A stretch of DNA of 64,000 nt from Bog-375 sp049698695 (GCA_049698695.1 JBAVYH010000024.1:23355-87354); one strand, 5' to 3'; shown: positions 41,688-51,218, numbered from the stretch's first letter. The notes: a model not told the origin generated them from the letters alone. A program made the numbers and translations.

Positions 41688-42752
41688 CTACGCCAGTTTC
41701 TCCAGCACGGCGGCGGTTACGGCTTCGGTGGTGTCCGGGCCGCCCAAATCCGGCGTGCGAACCTTGCCTTCCGCCAGCACGGCGGCGACGGCGGCTTCGA
41801 CTTGGCGCGCGGCATCGCCGATTTGCAGATGATCGAGCATCATGGCGGCGCTCAGAATCGTTGCCAGCGGGTTGACCACGCCCTTGCCTGCGATATCCGG
41901 CGCCGAGCCGTGGACCGGCTCGAACATCGAAGGGAAGCGGCGCAGAGGATCGAGATTAGCGCTGGCGGCCAGACCCATGCTGCCGATGATGGCGGCGGAA
42001 AGATCGCTCAGAATATCGCAAAACAGGTTGGAGCCCACCACCACGTCGAAGCTTTCCGGGCGGCGCACGAAATTCATCGCAGCCGCGTCCACCAGCAGCG
42101 ATTCGGTTTCCACGCCGGGAAATTGCGCCGCCACCTCCCGAAACGTGCGGTCCCAGAGCACCATGCTGAAGCCCTGGGCATTGGATTTGGTGATGGATGC
42201 GACGCGCTTTTTCTTGTTCCGCGAAACGGCCAGTTCGAAAGCGAAGCGCACGATCCGCTCCACGCCGCGGCGGGTAAACACGGAAGTCTGGATGGCGACT
42301 TCCTCCGGCTGCTGGTGGTAAACGAATCCGCCCACCTGGGCGTACTCGCCTTCGGTGTTCTCGCGGACCACTACGAAATCGATCTCGCCGCCCTTGGCCT
42401 TGGCCAGCGGCGACCGGACGCCCGGATAGAGATACGCCGGGCGCACGTTGGCGAATTGATCGAAGGCGCGGCGGATGGGCAGCAGCAGCCCGTTGAGGGT
42501 GATGTGGTCGGGGATGTCCGGGTGGCCGACGGCGCCCAGCAGAATGGCGTCGCAGGGCTGCAGCAGGTCGATGGCGCCGGCCGGCATCATGCGTCCCCAG
42601 CGGAAGTAGTGTTCTGCGCCCCAGTCGAAATCCTGAAACGCGAAGGCGATCTTATGCTTTTGCGCGACGCGCTCGAGCACGCGCCGGGCCTGCGGCACGA
42701 CCTCCTGGCCAACGCCATCGCCGGCAATCACCGCGATCGTGTAAGTTTTCAT
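41688..42752 (-). CDS. Isopropylmalate/tartrate/D-malate dehydrogenase family enzyme
   Basis: This 354-residue enzyme of the beta-decarboxylating dehydrogenase family has AVIAGDGVGQEVVPQARRVL, NVRPAYLYPGVRSPL, RENTEGEYAQVGG, KSNAQGFSMVLWDRTF, NLFCDILSDLSAAIIGSMG and EPVHGSAPDIAGKG. The NVRPAYLYPG and EGEYAQVGG forms are typical of the tartrate/D-malate dehydrogenase branch (TtuC/DmlA) rather than LeuB, but the substrate is not certain. The start at 42752 (MKTYTIAV) is family-typical; the frame is open to 43070 as a shadow of the MscS gene. It is a distant paralogue of the enzyme at 14049. Confidence 0.85.
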   Translation of the reverse strand: MKTYTIAVIAGDGVGQEVVPQARRVLERVAQKHKIAFAFQDFDWGAEHYFRWGRMMPAGAIDLLQPCDAILLGAVGHPDIPDHITLNGLLLPIRRAFDQFANVRPAYLYPGVRSPLAKAKGGEIDFVVVRENTEGEYAQVGGFVYHQQPEEVAIQTSVFTRRGVERIVRFAFELAVSRNKKKRVASITKSNAQGFSMVLWDRTFREVAAQFPGVETESLLVDAAAMNFVRRPESFDVVVGSNLFCDILSDLSAAIIGSMGLAASANLDPLRRFPSMFEPVHGSAPDIAGKGVVNPLATILSAAMMLDHLQIGDAARQVEAAVAAVLAEGKVRTPDLGGPDTTEAVTAAVLEKLA

Positions 42753-42783
42753 GGTCGGAAACTCGATTTTCGAACGCGCCCGG

Positions 42784-43842
42784 TTACGCCGGCCCGTCCC
42801 GGTCGAGACGGATCTCGCGGGTGGGGTACGGGATCGCGATCCCTTCTTCGCGCAGGCGGCGGAGAATGCGCTTGCGCAACTGGTGGCGGATGCCGTACTG
42901 CTGGGAGAACTCCGCAATCTGATAGTTGAGGGTGAAGCCCAGCGCAAAGTCGCCGAAGCCGGGGTCGAGTGTTGCCGAAGGCGCCGGCTCGGCCAGCAGG
43001 CCGGGAATATCTTTCGCGCCGGCGGTGGCGATCTCGACCAGCAGGTGTTCCACCTGGTCCGGGTCGGCATCGTAGCCGACGTTCACCTGGAGCGAAGAAG
43101 ACATGCGCTGCTCCGGCAGGTGGTAATTGGTGACGATGGTCTGGGCGAGCTTGGAGTTGGGCACGATGACGAGGCTGTTGCCGAGCGAACGGATAGCCGT
43201 CGATCGCCAGCCTATGTCCGACACGTAACCTTCCTCTCCGCTGGCGAGCTTGATGTAGTCGTTCAGGCGCATCTGCCGGGAGACGGCAATGTAGAAACCG
43301 GCAAACAGGTTGGAGAGGGTGTCCTGCATGGCTAGCGCGACGGCAAGGCCGCCCACACCGAGCGCGGTCAGAATCGGGGTTACTTGGACGTCCTCCGCGC
43401 TCAACAACAGCAGCAGTCCAATCACCAGCGCCGTGAGCTGGGCCAGCGTGGTGGTGAGCGTGGTGACAGGCAGCGCGCCGGGAATCTGGCTGCCGTAGGC
43501 GCGCACCAGGTCTCCCGCGATGCGAATCGCCATCAGGGTGAAGCTGGCAATCCACAACGCGATCAGGATTTTGGGAGCGTACTTATCGGTGACGATACGC
43601 GGCAACTGCGACGACTGGATGGCCAGATGGACGGCCAGGATCAGCGCCCAGATGGTGGTGGGGCCGCTCAGCGCCGTCCAAAGAACGTGGCCGGGGCGGC
43701 TGCCGGTCCGCGCCACCCAGGCGCGCAGGCCGTGCAGGATGAGGCTGCGCACCAGGTACGCGATGGCGAACGACACAACAAACACGATTCCCGGCTCGAT
43801 GAGCAGCCTGGGCTCGTGCGCCAGAGCGCGGAGTGTCTCCAT
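42784..43842 (-). CDS. MscS-family mechanosensitive channel
   Basis: This 352-residue membrane protein has four N-terminal hydrophobic segments, the pore helix region GVGGLAVALAMQDTLSNLFA, the MscS beta domain (YVSDIGWRSTAIRSLGNSLV, IVPNSKLAQTIVTNYHLPEQ) and a C-terminal alpha/beta domain ending IAIPYPTREIRLDRD. It should open under membrane tension. It is first in the leftward run with the dehydrogenase and murJ and diverges from the secretin gene, with only about 25 bp between the start codons. Confidence 0.9.
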   Translation of the reverse strand: METLRALAHEPRLLIEPGIVFVVSFAIAYLVRSLILHGLRAWVARTGSRPGHVLWTALSGPTTIWALILAVHLAIQSSQLPRIVTDKYAPKILIALWIASFTLMAIRIAGDLVRAYGSQIPGALPVTTLTTTLAQLTALVIGLLLLLSAEDVQVTPILTALGVGGLAVALAMQDTLSNLFAGFYIAVSRQMRLNDYIKLASGEEGYVSDIGWRSTAIRSLGNSLVIVPNSKLAQTIVTNYHLPEQRMSSSLQVNVGYDADPDQVEHLLVEIATAGAKDIPGLLAEPAPSATLDPGFGDFALGFTLNYQIAEFSQQYGIRHQLRKRILRRLREEGIAIPYPTREIRLDRDGPA

Positions 43843-43867
43843 GGGTTCCTACCCAGCATCACATAAA

Positions 43868-46831
43868 ATGGGTGCACGCTACAGCCCGTACGCCCGTCAT
43901 TTTTATGTGCGGTGGGGTGTGTCTATACTCGCGTTGCTCATGGCCGGCTGCCTGGCGGCGCAAGGCCTGAGCGCGTGGGAACTGTACGAGACCGGCCGGG
44001 AAGCGGAAAAGAAGGGCCACATGGCGCAGGCTTACCTGCTGTATTCCGAAGCCGCCGCGCTCGATCCGCACAACCGGACGTATTGGCTGCGCAGCCAGGC
44101 CGTTCGTTCCCGCGCGGCCTTGGAAGCGAAGCCGGTTCCTCCACCCGCAGCGGCTGACGAGCCCGCCCTGGAAAACGCAAGCCCCCCACTCGCCGCCGCA
44201 AGCGCGCTCGACCTGGCGGATGCGGCGAAGACACTGCCGCCTTCGGATTTGGCGGGCGGGAATCTGATCCGGAATTTCGATCTGACTGGCGACTCGAAGA
44301 CGGTCTATACGGACGTCGCCAAGGGTTTCGGCCTCGACTGCGTCTTCGACGGCGACTACCAACCGCAGCCCGCGATTCACTTCCACCTGGAAGGCGTAGG
44401 CTACCGGGAGGCGCTGCACGGTCTGGAATTCGCTACGGATACGTTCATCGTGCCGCTCTCTCCCAAGCTGTTTCTGGTGGCCCAGGACACACCGCAGAAA
44501 CGATTGCAAAACGAGCCGGTGGTGGTAGTGACCATTCCGCTGCCGGACGCCGGTCCGCAGCAGGACTTCACCACCCTGGTGCGGGACGTGCAGCAGGCGA
44601 CGGGGATTGAGAAGGCCAGCGTCGATTCGCAGACACAAACCCTGGTGCTGCGTGACCGCCTGTCGCGCGTGCTGCCTGCCAAAGCCCTGCTGGAGCAACT
44701 CCTCTATCCGCGGGCTCAGGTGATGATAGACCTGAAGCTGGTGGAAGTTACCCGCAGCAAAACCACCAGTTATGGCGTCGATTTTCCGACCATGTTCTCG
44801 CTGACGCCGCTTACTAACTGGCTGCAGAATCAGGTGACACTACCCACGAACATCAGCGGTCTGCTTTCGTTCGGCGGCGGCAAAACGTTGCTGGGAATGG
44901 GAATCATGGACGCTGCGGCGGCAGCTCAAATGACGGAGAGCTCCGGCAAGGTGTTGTGGGCCACTGAATTGCGCAGCGAAGAGCGCCAACCAGCGACCCT
45001 GCACGTGGGCGACCGCTACCCCGTGCTTACCGCCGGTTATTTCGGGCCGTCGGGCTCTGCGACAACGACGCCAGGCACCACCACGACCACGGGGACGACG
45101 CCAGTCACCAGCACTACGGGAATCAGCACGGGTGTCGGCACGTTGACACTAAGCCAGACTTCGATTGCATGGACTTACACCTCCGCCGGCACATCGCCGC
45201 AAGCCGTCAACATCAAGGTCATGAGCAGCAATGGAGCCATCGGCTACACGGCCACGGTCGCCAGTTCCAGCCGGTGGCTGGTTGTGAACGACGCGACAAC
45301 GGTCACGGGCACCCTGCCAGACACACTGACCATCTCCCCGGGCGGCGCCCTCACCGCGCTCGGTACGGGCTCTTACGTGGGATCGGTGCAGGTGAGCGGG
45401 TCGGATGGCTCCGTCGCCTATCTGCCCGTGACCCTCGCGATCAATGGTGGCGCGCAAACTCTCACTGTCACGCCCATTACGATTGCGCTTGCCGCCACGG
45501 CGGGTGGCTTAACCGTGCAACAAACGGAGACCGTCGCCAGCACGGTCGGCGGAGCGCTATCGGCCATTGTCATCGGGTCCGGGCTTTCGCTTTCGGTTTC
45601 CGCGACCACAGTTGGGGTCAACACTCCGGCCACTGTTACGGTTGTGGGAAATCCTACGGGGCTTTCAGCGCTGACCTATTTCGGCATTCTCAGCGTGACG
45701 GTGGGCGAAATCACCGACGAGACGCCGGTGACCTTCGACGTGACACCGAGCGGGAGCTTGCAACTAAGCCAGACGTCGATTCCGTGGACATACACCTCCG
45801 GCGGAAGTTTACCGGCATCCACAACCGTTACGGTATCGAGCACCTCGACCGGTACCGCCACCACCTTTACAGCGACGGTCTCGAGCGCGAACTCCTGGCT
45901 GCTTGTGAATGGCACAACGACTGTTTCGGGGACGCTTCCGGCTTATCTTGTTCTTAGTCCCAGCGCCAACCTGGCGAATCTCGGCACCGGCACTTACCAG
46001 GGCACCGTGCAATTGAATGGGTCGGATGGCTCGATAGCGTACCTCAACGTGACCCTGACGGTGAACGGCGGAACCGCCACCGGACTGACCGTTTCGCCGA
46101 ATCCGATTTCGGCCAGTGCGTCGCTCGGGGGTTCGATCTCGCAGTATACGATTACGGTGACCAGCGCCACCGCCGGAAACTTATCGGCCAGCGTCACCGG
46201 CTCCGGCCTGTCTCTTTCGGGTGTCGCCTCTACCGTGGAAGCGAACCTGGCCACTACCTTTACTCTGTACGCGGATCCCACCAACCTTGCCGCGAACACT
46301 TACATAGGCGCACTTACTGTCACGGCGGCCGGCGTCACGCAGACCGTTCAAATCAGTTTCAGCGTCGGTGCGCTCAGCAGCGGAACCAACGGGACCAGTG
46401 TCTATGAACCCGTTCCCTCGTTCACGTTTGAGGATCTGGGGCTGAATCTGAAGTTGACGCCGCTGGTGCATAACATCGACGAGGTGTCGCTCGATATCGA
46501 GGCCGAGGTCAAGCTGCTGACGGGGCAATCGGTTAACGGCGTTCCCGTTGTCTCCAACCGCAGCTTGAAGTCCACGGCGTGTCTGAAGAACGGCGAGTGG
46601 GCTGCGGTGGCCGGCTTGCTGGATACGAATGAAGGGCGCAACATCTCGGGATTGGCTGGTCTGTCGGAGATCCCGTACCTCGGCCCGCTCGTCAGCACGC
46701 ACGAGCACGACACCTCGCGCGACCAGGTCATCCTGTTGATCCGGCCCCGGCTGTTGAACGATCCGCCGAGCGACCACGTGGCGCGCACCATTGCGCTGGG
46801 CACGGATCTCAGACCGGCAACTATCTTCTAG
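43868..46831 (+). CDS. Secretin-like outer-membrane protein interrupted by BACON-type repeats
   Basis: This protein of 987 residues has a possible lipoprotein signal (SILALLMAGC), one TPR-like unit (EAEKKGHMAQAYLLYSEAAA), an N0/STN-like domain (LIRNFDLTGDSKTVYTDVAK), a short N1-like domain and then the secretin core. The core is split: its first half ends near LHVGDRYPVLTAGYFG and its second half resumes at PSFTFEDLGLNLKLTPLVHN and ends in GLSEIPYLGPLVSTHE and QVILLIRPRLL. Between them lie about 430 residues of four beta modules (see repeat 45139-46380). The ATG at 43868 lacks a clear Shine-Dalgarno motif; GTG near 43907 is an alternative. No pilus or type II partner genes are next to it. Confidence 0.82.
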   Translation: MGARYSPYARHFYVRWGVSILALLMAGCLAAQGLSAWELYETGREAEKKGHMAQAYLLYSEAAALDPHNRTYWLRSQAVRSRAALEAKPVPPPAAADEPALENASPPLAAASALDLADAAKTLPPSDLAGGNLIRNFDLTGDSKTVYTDVAKGFGLDCVFDGDYQPQPAIHFHLEGVGYREALHGLEFATDTFIVPLSPKLFLVAQDTPQKRLQNEPVVVVTIPLPDAGPQQDFTTLVRDVQQATGIEKASVDSQTQTLVLRDRLSRVLPAKALLEQLLYPRAQVMIDLKLVEVTRSKTTSYGVDFPTMFSLTPLTNWLQNQVTLPTNISGLLSFGGGKTLLGMGIMDAAAAAQMTESSGKVLWATELRSEERQPATLHVGDRYPVLTAGYFGPSGSATTTPGTTTTTGTTPVTSTTGISTGVGTLTLSQTSIAWTYTSAGTSPQAVNIKVMSSNGAIGYTATVASSSRWLVVNDATTVTGTLPDTLTISPGGALTALGTGSYVGSVQVSGSDGSVAYLPVTLAINGGAQTLTVTPITIALAATAGGLTVQQTETVASTVGGALSAIVIGSGLSLSVSATTVGVNTPATVTVVGNPTGLSALTYFGILSVTVGEITDETPVTFDVTPSGSLQLSQTSIPWTYTSGGSLPASTTVTVSSTSTGTATTFTATVSSANSWLLVNGTTTVSGTLPAYLVLSPSANLANLGTGTYQGTVQLNGSDGSIAYLNVTLTVNGGTATGLTVSPNPISASASLGGSISQYTITVTSATAGNLSASVTGSGLSLSGVASTVEANLATTFTLYADPTNLAANTYIGALTVTAAGVTQTVQISFSVGALSSGTNGTSVYEPVPSFTFEDLGLNLKLTPLVHNIDEVSLDIEAEVKLLTGQSVNGVPVVSNRSLKSTACLKNGEWAAVAGLLDTNEGRNISGLAGLSEIPYLGPLVSTHEHDTSRDQVILLIRPRLLNDPPSDHVARTIALGTDLRPATIF
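45139..46380 (+). repeat. Tandem A-B-A-B beta-module repeats inside the secretin gene
   Basis: Two units of about 615 bp (205 residues) follow each other; the word CTAAGCCAGAC starts at 45149 and again at 45764. Each unit has an A module (LTLSQTSIAWTYTSAG or LQLSQTSIPWTYTSGG, W(L)VVN/LLVNxxTTVxGTLP, then VSGSDGSVAYLPVTL or LNGSDGSIAYLNVTL), like BACON domains, and a B module (TVTPITIALAATAGG or TVSPNPISASASLGG). DNA is Thr/Ser-codon rich and unlike the flanks. Confidence 0.75.
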
Positions 46832-46843
46832 CGCGGCCGCGTC

Positions 46844-48430
46844 TTACATCTTGCGCAACACGATCAGGCAAACCTCGTTGGTTGCGAGCGGCGACTGAAA
46901 CGCGAAGCGTCCATCGCGGATGGATATGATTCGGCTCTGGGACGGCTCGCCGCTGGCGACGCTCGAAATCGCGCTAACCTGTGCCTTGGTGAGCTGCGAC
47001 GGCGCGCCGAGATCCAAGTAAGTTGTGTAAGCGTCGTTCTGCCGGTAACCTATGCGATAAACTTGTTCGAGGTAAGTGCCCCCGGGCACATTCGTCAGAT
47101 CGACCGCAACCGGTGTCATCGGCGCCGCGGGTAGGTCTCTCTTGTAATAAACCTGGTCATTCATTCCATCCGGCGGCGCAATGGGCGTGAAGTTCCAAAA
47201 GAGCACCTGAATTCCACCATCCCGATTGGTGCAGACCCAGGACGATCTGTCGGCATTCACCATTTCCGTCTCGCCCAACCGGCTGAGGAACTGATAGGCA
47301 TAGTAGGCGGGCTTTTTGATGCTCTGGTAAGTCAGCAAACCGAAGCCGCCATGAAATGGAGTCATGCGAGGGCCGTTTTCCTCGAAGATATCGGTGAAGG
47401 TCCAGTAGGACATCGAATTCACCGACTCTTGCGCACCCATGATCTTGTCCAGGATGAAGGCCGCCTGATGATACTGGTCGTGAATATAATCGGTTGGCGT
47501 GTAGGCCGAGCTCCACTCGGTGAAATGAAGCTCGAGATTGGGCAGCGGCGAATCGCGAATCAATTCCCGGGAATGCACCATGCGGTCGCGGACCGCTCCG
47601 GGGTCGGTATCGAGGACGGTGCCGCGGTTGCCGGTGGCGTCGAAAAAGCCCTCTTTCACGCCGTACGCGTGGGTGGAAACGAAATCGATCGGCACTTTTT
47701 CGCGGGCGCAGAAGGCGACCAGGGCCTCTTCGTAATGGTACGGGATGGCAGACGCCGGGCCGCCCACGCGGTAACTCGGGTTAACCTTCTTGATCGCCTC
47801 GGCGGTCACCCGGTACAGCTTCAAGTACTCTTCGAGAGTACCGGTGTAGAACGGCCTGATGTCGGGTTCGTTCCAGACTTCGAAATACCAGGTTTTGACT
47901 TCGTCCGTGCCGTACCGCTCTTCCCAATGACGGACCAGCGCGGTAATCAGGCCAGCCCACTGGTCATAGGATTTCGGCGGAGTGACGTTACCCTTCCACC
48001 AGAAGATGGTTTGCTTGCCGCTGGCCAGGGCGGAGGGCATGAAACCCAGCTCGACGAACGGCTTGATATGTAAGCGCAGCAGCGCATCGTACAGTTGGTC
48101 GATGTATTGAAAGTTATAAATCGGGTTATCCTTGGCGTCTTCCTGGTAGACGCCCATATCGTCGCTGAGCAGGCCGTGCATGCGGATATAGTCGAACCCG
48201 ATGTCGTGCTGGACCATGGCAAGCTGGCGTTGCCAGTCGGCCCGCAGGCCTTCGTTGGCGCGGCCGGCGCCGATGCAGCGGCGATAGACCTGGCTGTGCG
48301 GCCCGCGAACATGGTTCAGGTCCGCAGCGATGACCCGCTGGGTGGTGGATGGCGCCTGCGCGGAAGCCAGCGCGGCGATTGCCAGCGTCGCGCCTAGCAG
48401 GCGGAGCGGCGTACGGTCAAGAAGAGTCAC
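46844..48430 (-). CDS. Secreted GH39-family glycosidase
   Basis: This 528-residue protein starts with GTG at 48430 after AAGGTG, has a signal peptide (LLGATLAIAALASAQA) and a GH39-type TIM barrel. DYIRMHGLLSDDMGVY, the acid/base E188 in VWNEPD and nucleophile E305 in HFTEWS are all visible, with YWTFTDIFEENGP between barrel and C-terminal beta domain. GH39 enzymes are beta-xylosidases or related exo-glycosidases, but the substrate cannot be told. The frame is open to 48715 only as a shadow of the aminopeptidase gene, which lies 34 bp upstream on the same strand. Confidence 0.88.
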   Translation of the reverse strand: MTLLDRTPLRLLGATLAIAALASAQAPSTTQRVIAADLNHVRGPHSQVYRRCIGAGRANEGLRADWQRQLAMVQHDIGFDYIRMHGLLSDDMGVYQEDAKDNPIYNFQYIDQLYDALLRLHIKPFVELGFMPSALASGKQTIFWWKGNVTPPKSYDQWAGLITALVRHWEERYGTDEVKTWYFEVWNEPDIRPFYTGTLEEYLKLYRVTAEAIKKVNPSYRVGGPASAIPYHYEEALVAFCAREKVPIDFVSTHAYGVKEGFFDATGNRGTVLDTDPGAVRDRMVHSRELIRDSPLPNLELHFTEWSSAYTPTDYIHDQYHQAAFILDKIMGAQESVNSMSYWTFTDIFEENGPRMTPFHGGFGLLTYQSIKKPAYYAYQFLSRLGETEMVNADRSSWVCTNRDGGIQVLFWNFTPIAPPDGMNDQVYYKRDLPAAPMTPVAVDLTNVPGGTYLEQVYRIGYRQNDAYTTYLDLGAPSQLTKAQVSAISSVASGEPSQSRIISIRDGRFAFQSPLATNEVCLIVLRKM

Positions 48431-48464
48431 GAAATCACCTTTCAATTGCCGCGGCCCGCATGGC

Positions 48465-51089
48465 TCACTGAGGCTGCTGGAAGAACTGCGCCACGTCTTT
48501 GGATTGCGCGGCGCGCCGGGCTTCGCACAAGCGGATGCCTTCCAGCACCTGAGAGTAATTGCGCGGGCCGCCGAGCAAGTGGCCAACCCGATCCTGAAAG
48601 AACTCGACGAATGCCCGACGGGAGGGCTCGTCGCAGAACGGTCCGCCGACAAACGGCAACGACGCAGCGGCATCGAAGTCGCCTTCCCGCGGCAGGCGCT
48701 TGAGCACCTCGTCATAGTGAGCCTTCAAGAAGTCGAAGGGCAGCATTTGGGTTCCAGGATCGCTCAGGCCGCTGAAGATCAGGACGGTCATTTCGCGCAC
48801 GTCGAACTGCGGCGCGAGGAACAGGCCCAGCGCCTGCCGGACGATTTTGGGATCGCGGAAGCTGCCCAGCGCGGCGATGATGGCGCCGCGCTCCTGGCGG
48901 TCCTGCGTTTTGTTTAACTCCGCAAGCAGACGGTCGAACAAATCCTGGCCGCCGGAAAAAGCGGCGGTTGAGAGAACCGGGCGCAGCATGCCGGGGTCGA
49001 TGCCTTGGCGGTTCTCCAGCCAGCCCAGGGCCAGGCGGCGAGCCTCGGCCTGGAGGGCAGCTTCGTCGCCCTCGCTCGCCACGAAAGGAACCAGGCTGGC
49101 GCGCAGCAGACGGGTGTCGGCATCGTCGTCGGGCTTGGCCGACCAACCTAGCTCCGTCGCGCCGGCCCCGAATGTTTTGCGGATGAAGGCCTCGTAATTG
49201 GAGCGAAGCGCGGCAGGCACCAGGTTCCGCGCCGCGCCAACGATGTCGCGGGCTTCGGCCGCCACCTCCCGCTCGTTCGAGTTAGCGTAGGTGCGCGCGG
49301 CTGCAAGCGCGGCGCTCTCCTTGGCGTCCCCCGCATCGGCCAGCTTCTGAAGGTCGTGCAGCAGCGTGACGCGCTCCGCCACGTTGAGCCAGTCGCCGCC
49401 TGATCCGAGCAGCTTCTCCAGCAGCTCCGGCTGATAGGCGGTGATGTAATATCCGGTTCCGTCGGCGTTGGCGGAGATGGCGGCCGGGCAGGAGGATGCG
49501 TCCTTGAGCCGAAATTCGGCGCTGGGTTTATCGAGCAGGAAGCACTCCGTGGCGGGGCTGTCGCCAGCGTCGTATCGCACGCAGACGGGTACCTGCCACT
49601 GCGCGCCCTGCGAGCCCGTGGAGCCGAGCGGCAAGTAGCGCTTCTGACTGAGCGCCACGCGCGGGGCGCCGGAGCACTCGAGTGCGGCGGAAACTTCCGG
49701 AATGCCCGGCTGATCGAGGAAGGTCTTAAACGCGCCGGCAAGCTGCGGCTTGCTCGCGCTGGCGATCGCATCGAGAAAGTCGTCGGCCGTCGCGTTGCCG
49801 AAAGCGTAGCGCTTGAGATAGGCGGTCACGCCGGCGCGGAATCGCCGCTCGCCGGTCCAGACTTCGAACATGCGGATGACGGCGGCGCCTTTTTCATAAG
49901 TGATGCTGTCGAAGGCGTTCGCAACGTCGTCCTCGGTCTCGATCGGCTGGCGGATCTGACGCGCCGTCACCAGGCTGTCCGATCTCATGGCGCCGAATTT
50001 GGATTGAAGGTCGGTCAGCCGGGTGTTCCAATCCGGCTGCCACTCGGCCAGGATCTTGTCGGACATCCAGGTGGCGAAGGCTTCATTCAGCCAGATGTCG
50101 TTCCACCAGGCCGTGGTCACCAGGTCGCCGAACCATTGGTGGGCCAGCTCATGCGCCGCATCCGAAGCATAACCGCGCTGGCGTCTGATGCTGTCGTGGG
50201 CCGGATCGGCCAGCAGTATAGTCTGGCCATAAGTGACCAGCCCGGCGTTCTCCATCGCGCCGAAACCAAGCGTCAGCGGGATGGCGACCTCGTCGAGTTT
50301 CTCATACGGATAGGGGACGCCGAAATAGTCTTCCAGACGCTGCACGATGGCACCCGTCACCTGGGCGGCATATTTCGCCTGGTAAGCCTTGCCACGCGGC
50401 GTGATGATGCGCACCGATACGTGGTTGCGGCCCGTCTTGCCGGCGTCGACCACGTCGAAGGGGCCCACCGCGAAGGCGACCAGGTAACTGGGCAGCGGCT
50501 TGGTTTCGGCGAAGACCACGCGCTTCATGCCGTCCGCCTCATCGGTTTCGGAAATCTGCGGCGTGTTGGAGAATGCCTTGTCCGTTCGGCGAATGTGCAG
50601 CGTGAGCTGCCAGGGCGTCTTGAAATCGGGCTGGTCGAAACAGGGGAAGGCCCGCCGCGCGTCGAGCGATTCGAACTGGGTGAACAAGTACGGCGTGCCC
50701 GAGTCTTCACCTTGAAAAATGCCTGCACTGCTGTTGGCGCTGATCTTGCCCTGGTAGACGATGTGAATTTTAGCCGGCCCGGCGGGGAGCGCGGCAGGCA
50801 GGCGGAGAGCCATGAAGTCGCTGCTCGTCTCCTCGACGGCGGCCGCCCGGGCGTTAACCGTCGCTTGCTGAATGGCGAGATCGCTGGCGTTCAGCCATAT
50901 GAGCGACGCCGGCCGCGCGAGCGTGACGTCAATATCGATAACGCCCGAAAAGGTAGCGGCTGTGGGCAAAGCTGTCAGTTCGATGGCATAGCGTGTCGGC
51001 CGAATGTCCTCGCTAAGGCGCAGCTTGGGCGAATCAGCTGCGACCAGACAAACGGCGGGAGCCAGGAATGCAAAGGCAAGAGTGCGCAT
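48465..51089 (-). CDS. Secreted M1-family aminopeptidase
   Basis: This 874-residue protein has a signal peptide (MRTLAFAFLAPAVCLVAA), the N-terminal beta domain, the exopeptidase motif GAMEN (277-281), the zinc site HELAH (313-317) with E336 in NEAFA, and a long helical C-terminal ERAP1_C-type domain. It removes N-terminal residues from peptides outside the cytoplasm. I start at the ATG at 51089; the open frame to 51194 would run through the palindromic operator of vapBC. It diverges from vapBC and probably shares a transcript with the GH39 gene. Confidence 0.92.
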   Translation of the reverse strand: MRTLAFAFLAPAVCLVAADSPKLRLSEDIRPTRYAIELTALPTAATFSGVIDIDVTLARPASLIWLNASDLAIQQATVNARAAAVEETSSDFMALRLPAALPAGPAKIHIVYQGKISANSSAGIFQGEDSGTPYLFTQFESLDARRAFPCFDQPDFKTPWQLTLHIRRTDKAFSNTPQISETDEADGMKRVVFAETKPLPSYLVAFAVGPFDVVDAGKTGRNHVSVRIITPRGKAYQAKYAAQVTGAIVQRLEDYFGVPYPYEKLDEVAIPLTLGFGAMENAGLVTYGQTILLADPAHDSIRRQRGYASDAAHELAHQWFGDLVTTAWWNDIWLNEAFATWMSDKILAEWQPDWNTRLTDLQSKFGAMRSDSLVTARQIRQPIETEDDVANAFDSITYEKGAAVIRMFEVWTGERRFRAGVTAYLKRYAFGNATADDFLDAIASASKPQLAGAFKTFLDQPGIPEVSAALECSGAPRVALSQKRYLPLGSTGSQGAQWQVPVCVRYDAGDSPATECFLLDKPSAEFRLKDASSCPAAISANADGTGYYITAYQPELLEKLLGSGGDWLNVAERVTLLHDLQKLADAGDAKESAALAAARTYANSNEREVAAEARDIVGAARNLVPAALRSNYEAFIRKTFGAGATELGWSAKPDDDADTRLLRASLVPFVASEGDEAALQAEARRLALGWLENRQGIDPGMLRPVLSTAAFSGGQDLFDRLLAELNKTQDRQERGAIIAALGSFRDPKIVRQALGLFLAPQFDVREMTVLIFSGLSDPGTQMLPFDFLKAHYDEVLKRLPREGDFDAAASLPFVGGPFCDEPSRRAFVEFFQDRVGHLLGGPRNYSQVLEGIRLCEARRAAQSKDVAQFFQQPQ

Positions 51090-51160
51090 GGTGTTGATTA
51101 GATCAGTGTAATGCGTTGCGGGTGGCGCGGTCGGAGCGATACATGCCAGTCCCGTCGTGC

Positions 51161-51195
51161 GATGCATATGCATCACAGATTGATGCATATGCATC
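51161..51195 (+). promoter_or_regulatory. Twin palindromic operator of vapBC
   Basis: GATGCATATGCATC, a perfect 14-bp palindrome, occurs at 51161-51174 and again at 51182-51195, start to start 21 bp, two helical turns. The second copy overlaps the -35 position of a promoter whose -10, TATACT (51207-51212), ends 6 nt before the vapB ATG. Autoregulation by a VapB or VapBC complex through paired palindromes is the norm for this toxin-antitoxin type. The sites also lie within 110 bp of the divergent aminopeptidase start. Confidence 0.8.
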
Positions 51196-51218
51196 GCAAC
51201 CAGGAGTATACTGGAAAC

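Noticed and set aside
40425..42929. Very long open frame on the plus strand opposite murJ and the dehydrogenase
   Set aside because: Composition is His/Gln/Arg-rich and has no domain; it mirrors the codon structure of two well-supported genes on the other strand.
45149..46380. CRISPR or tandem satellite array
   Set aside because: The repeats are 615-bp in-frame protein modules, not short direct repeats with unique spacers; no CRISPR array or cas gene was seen anywhere in the window.
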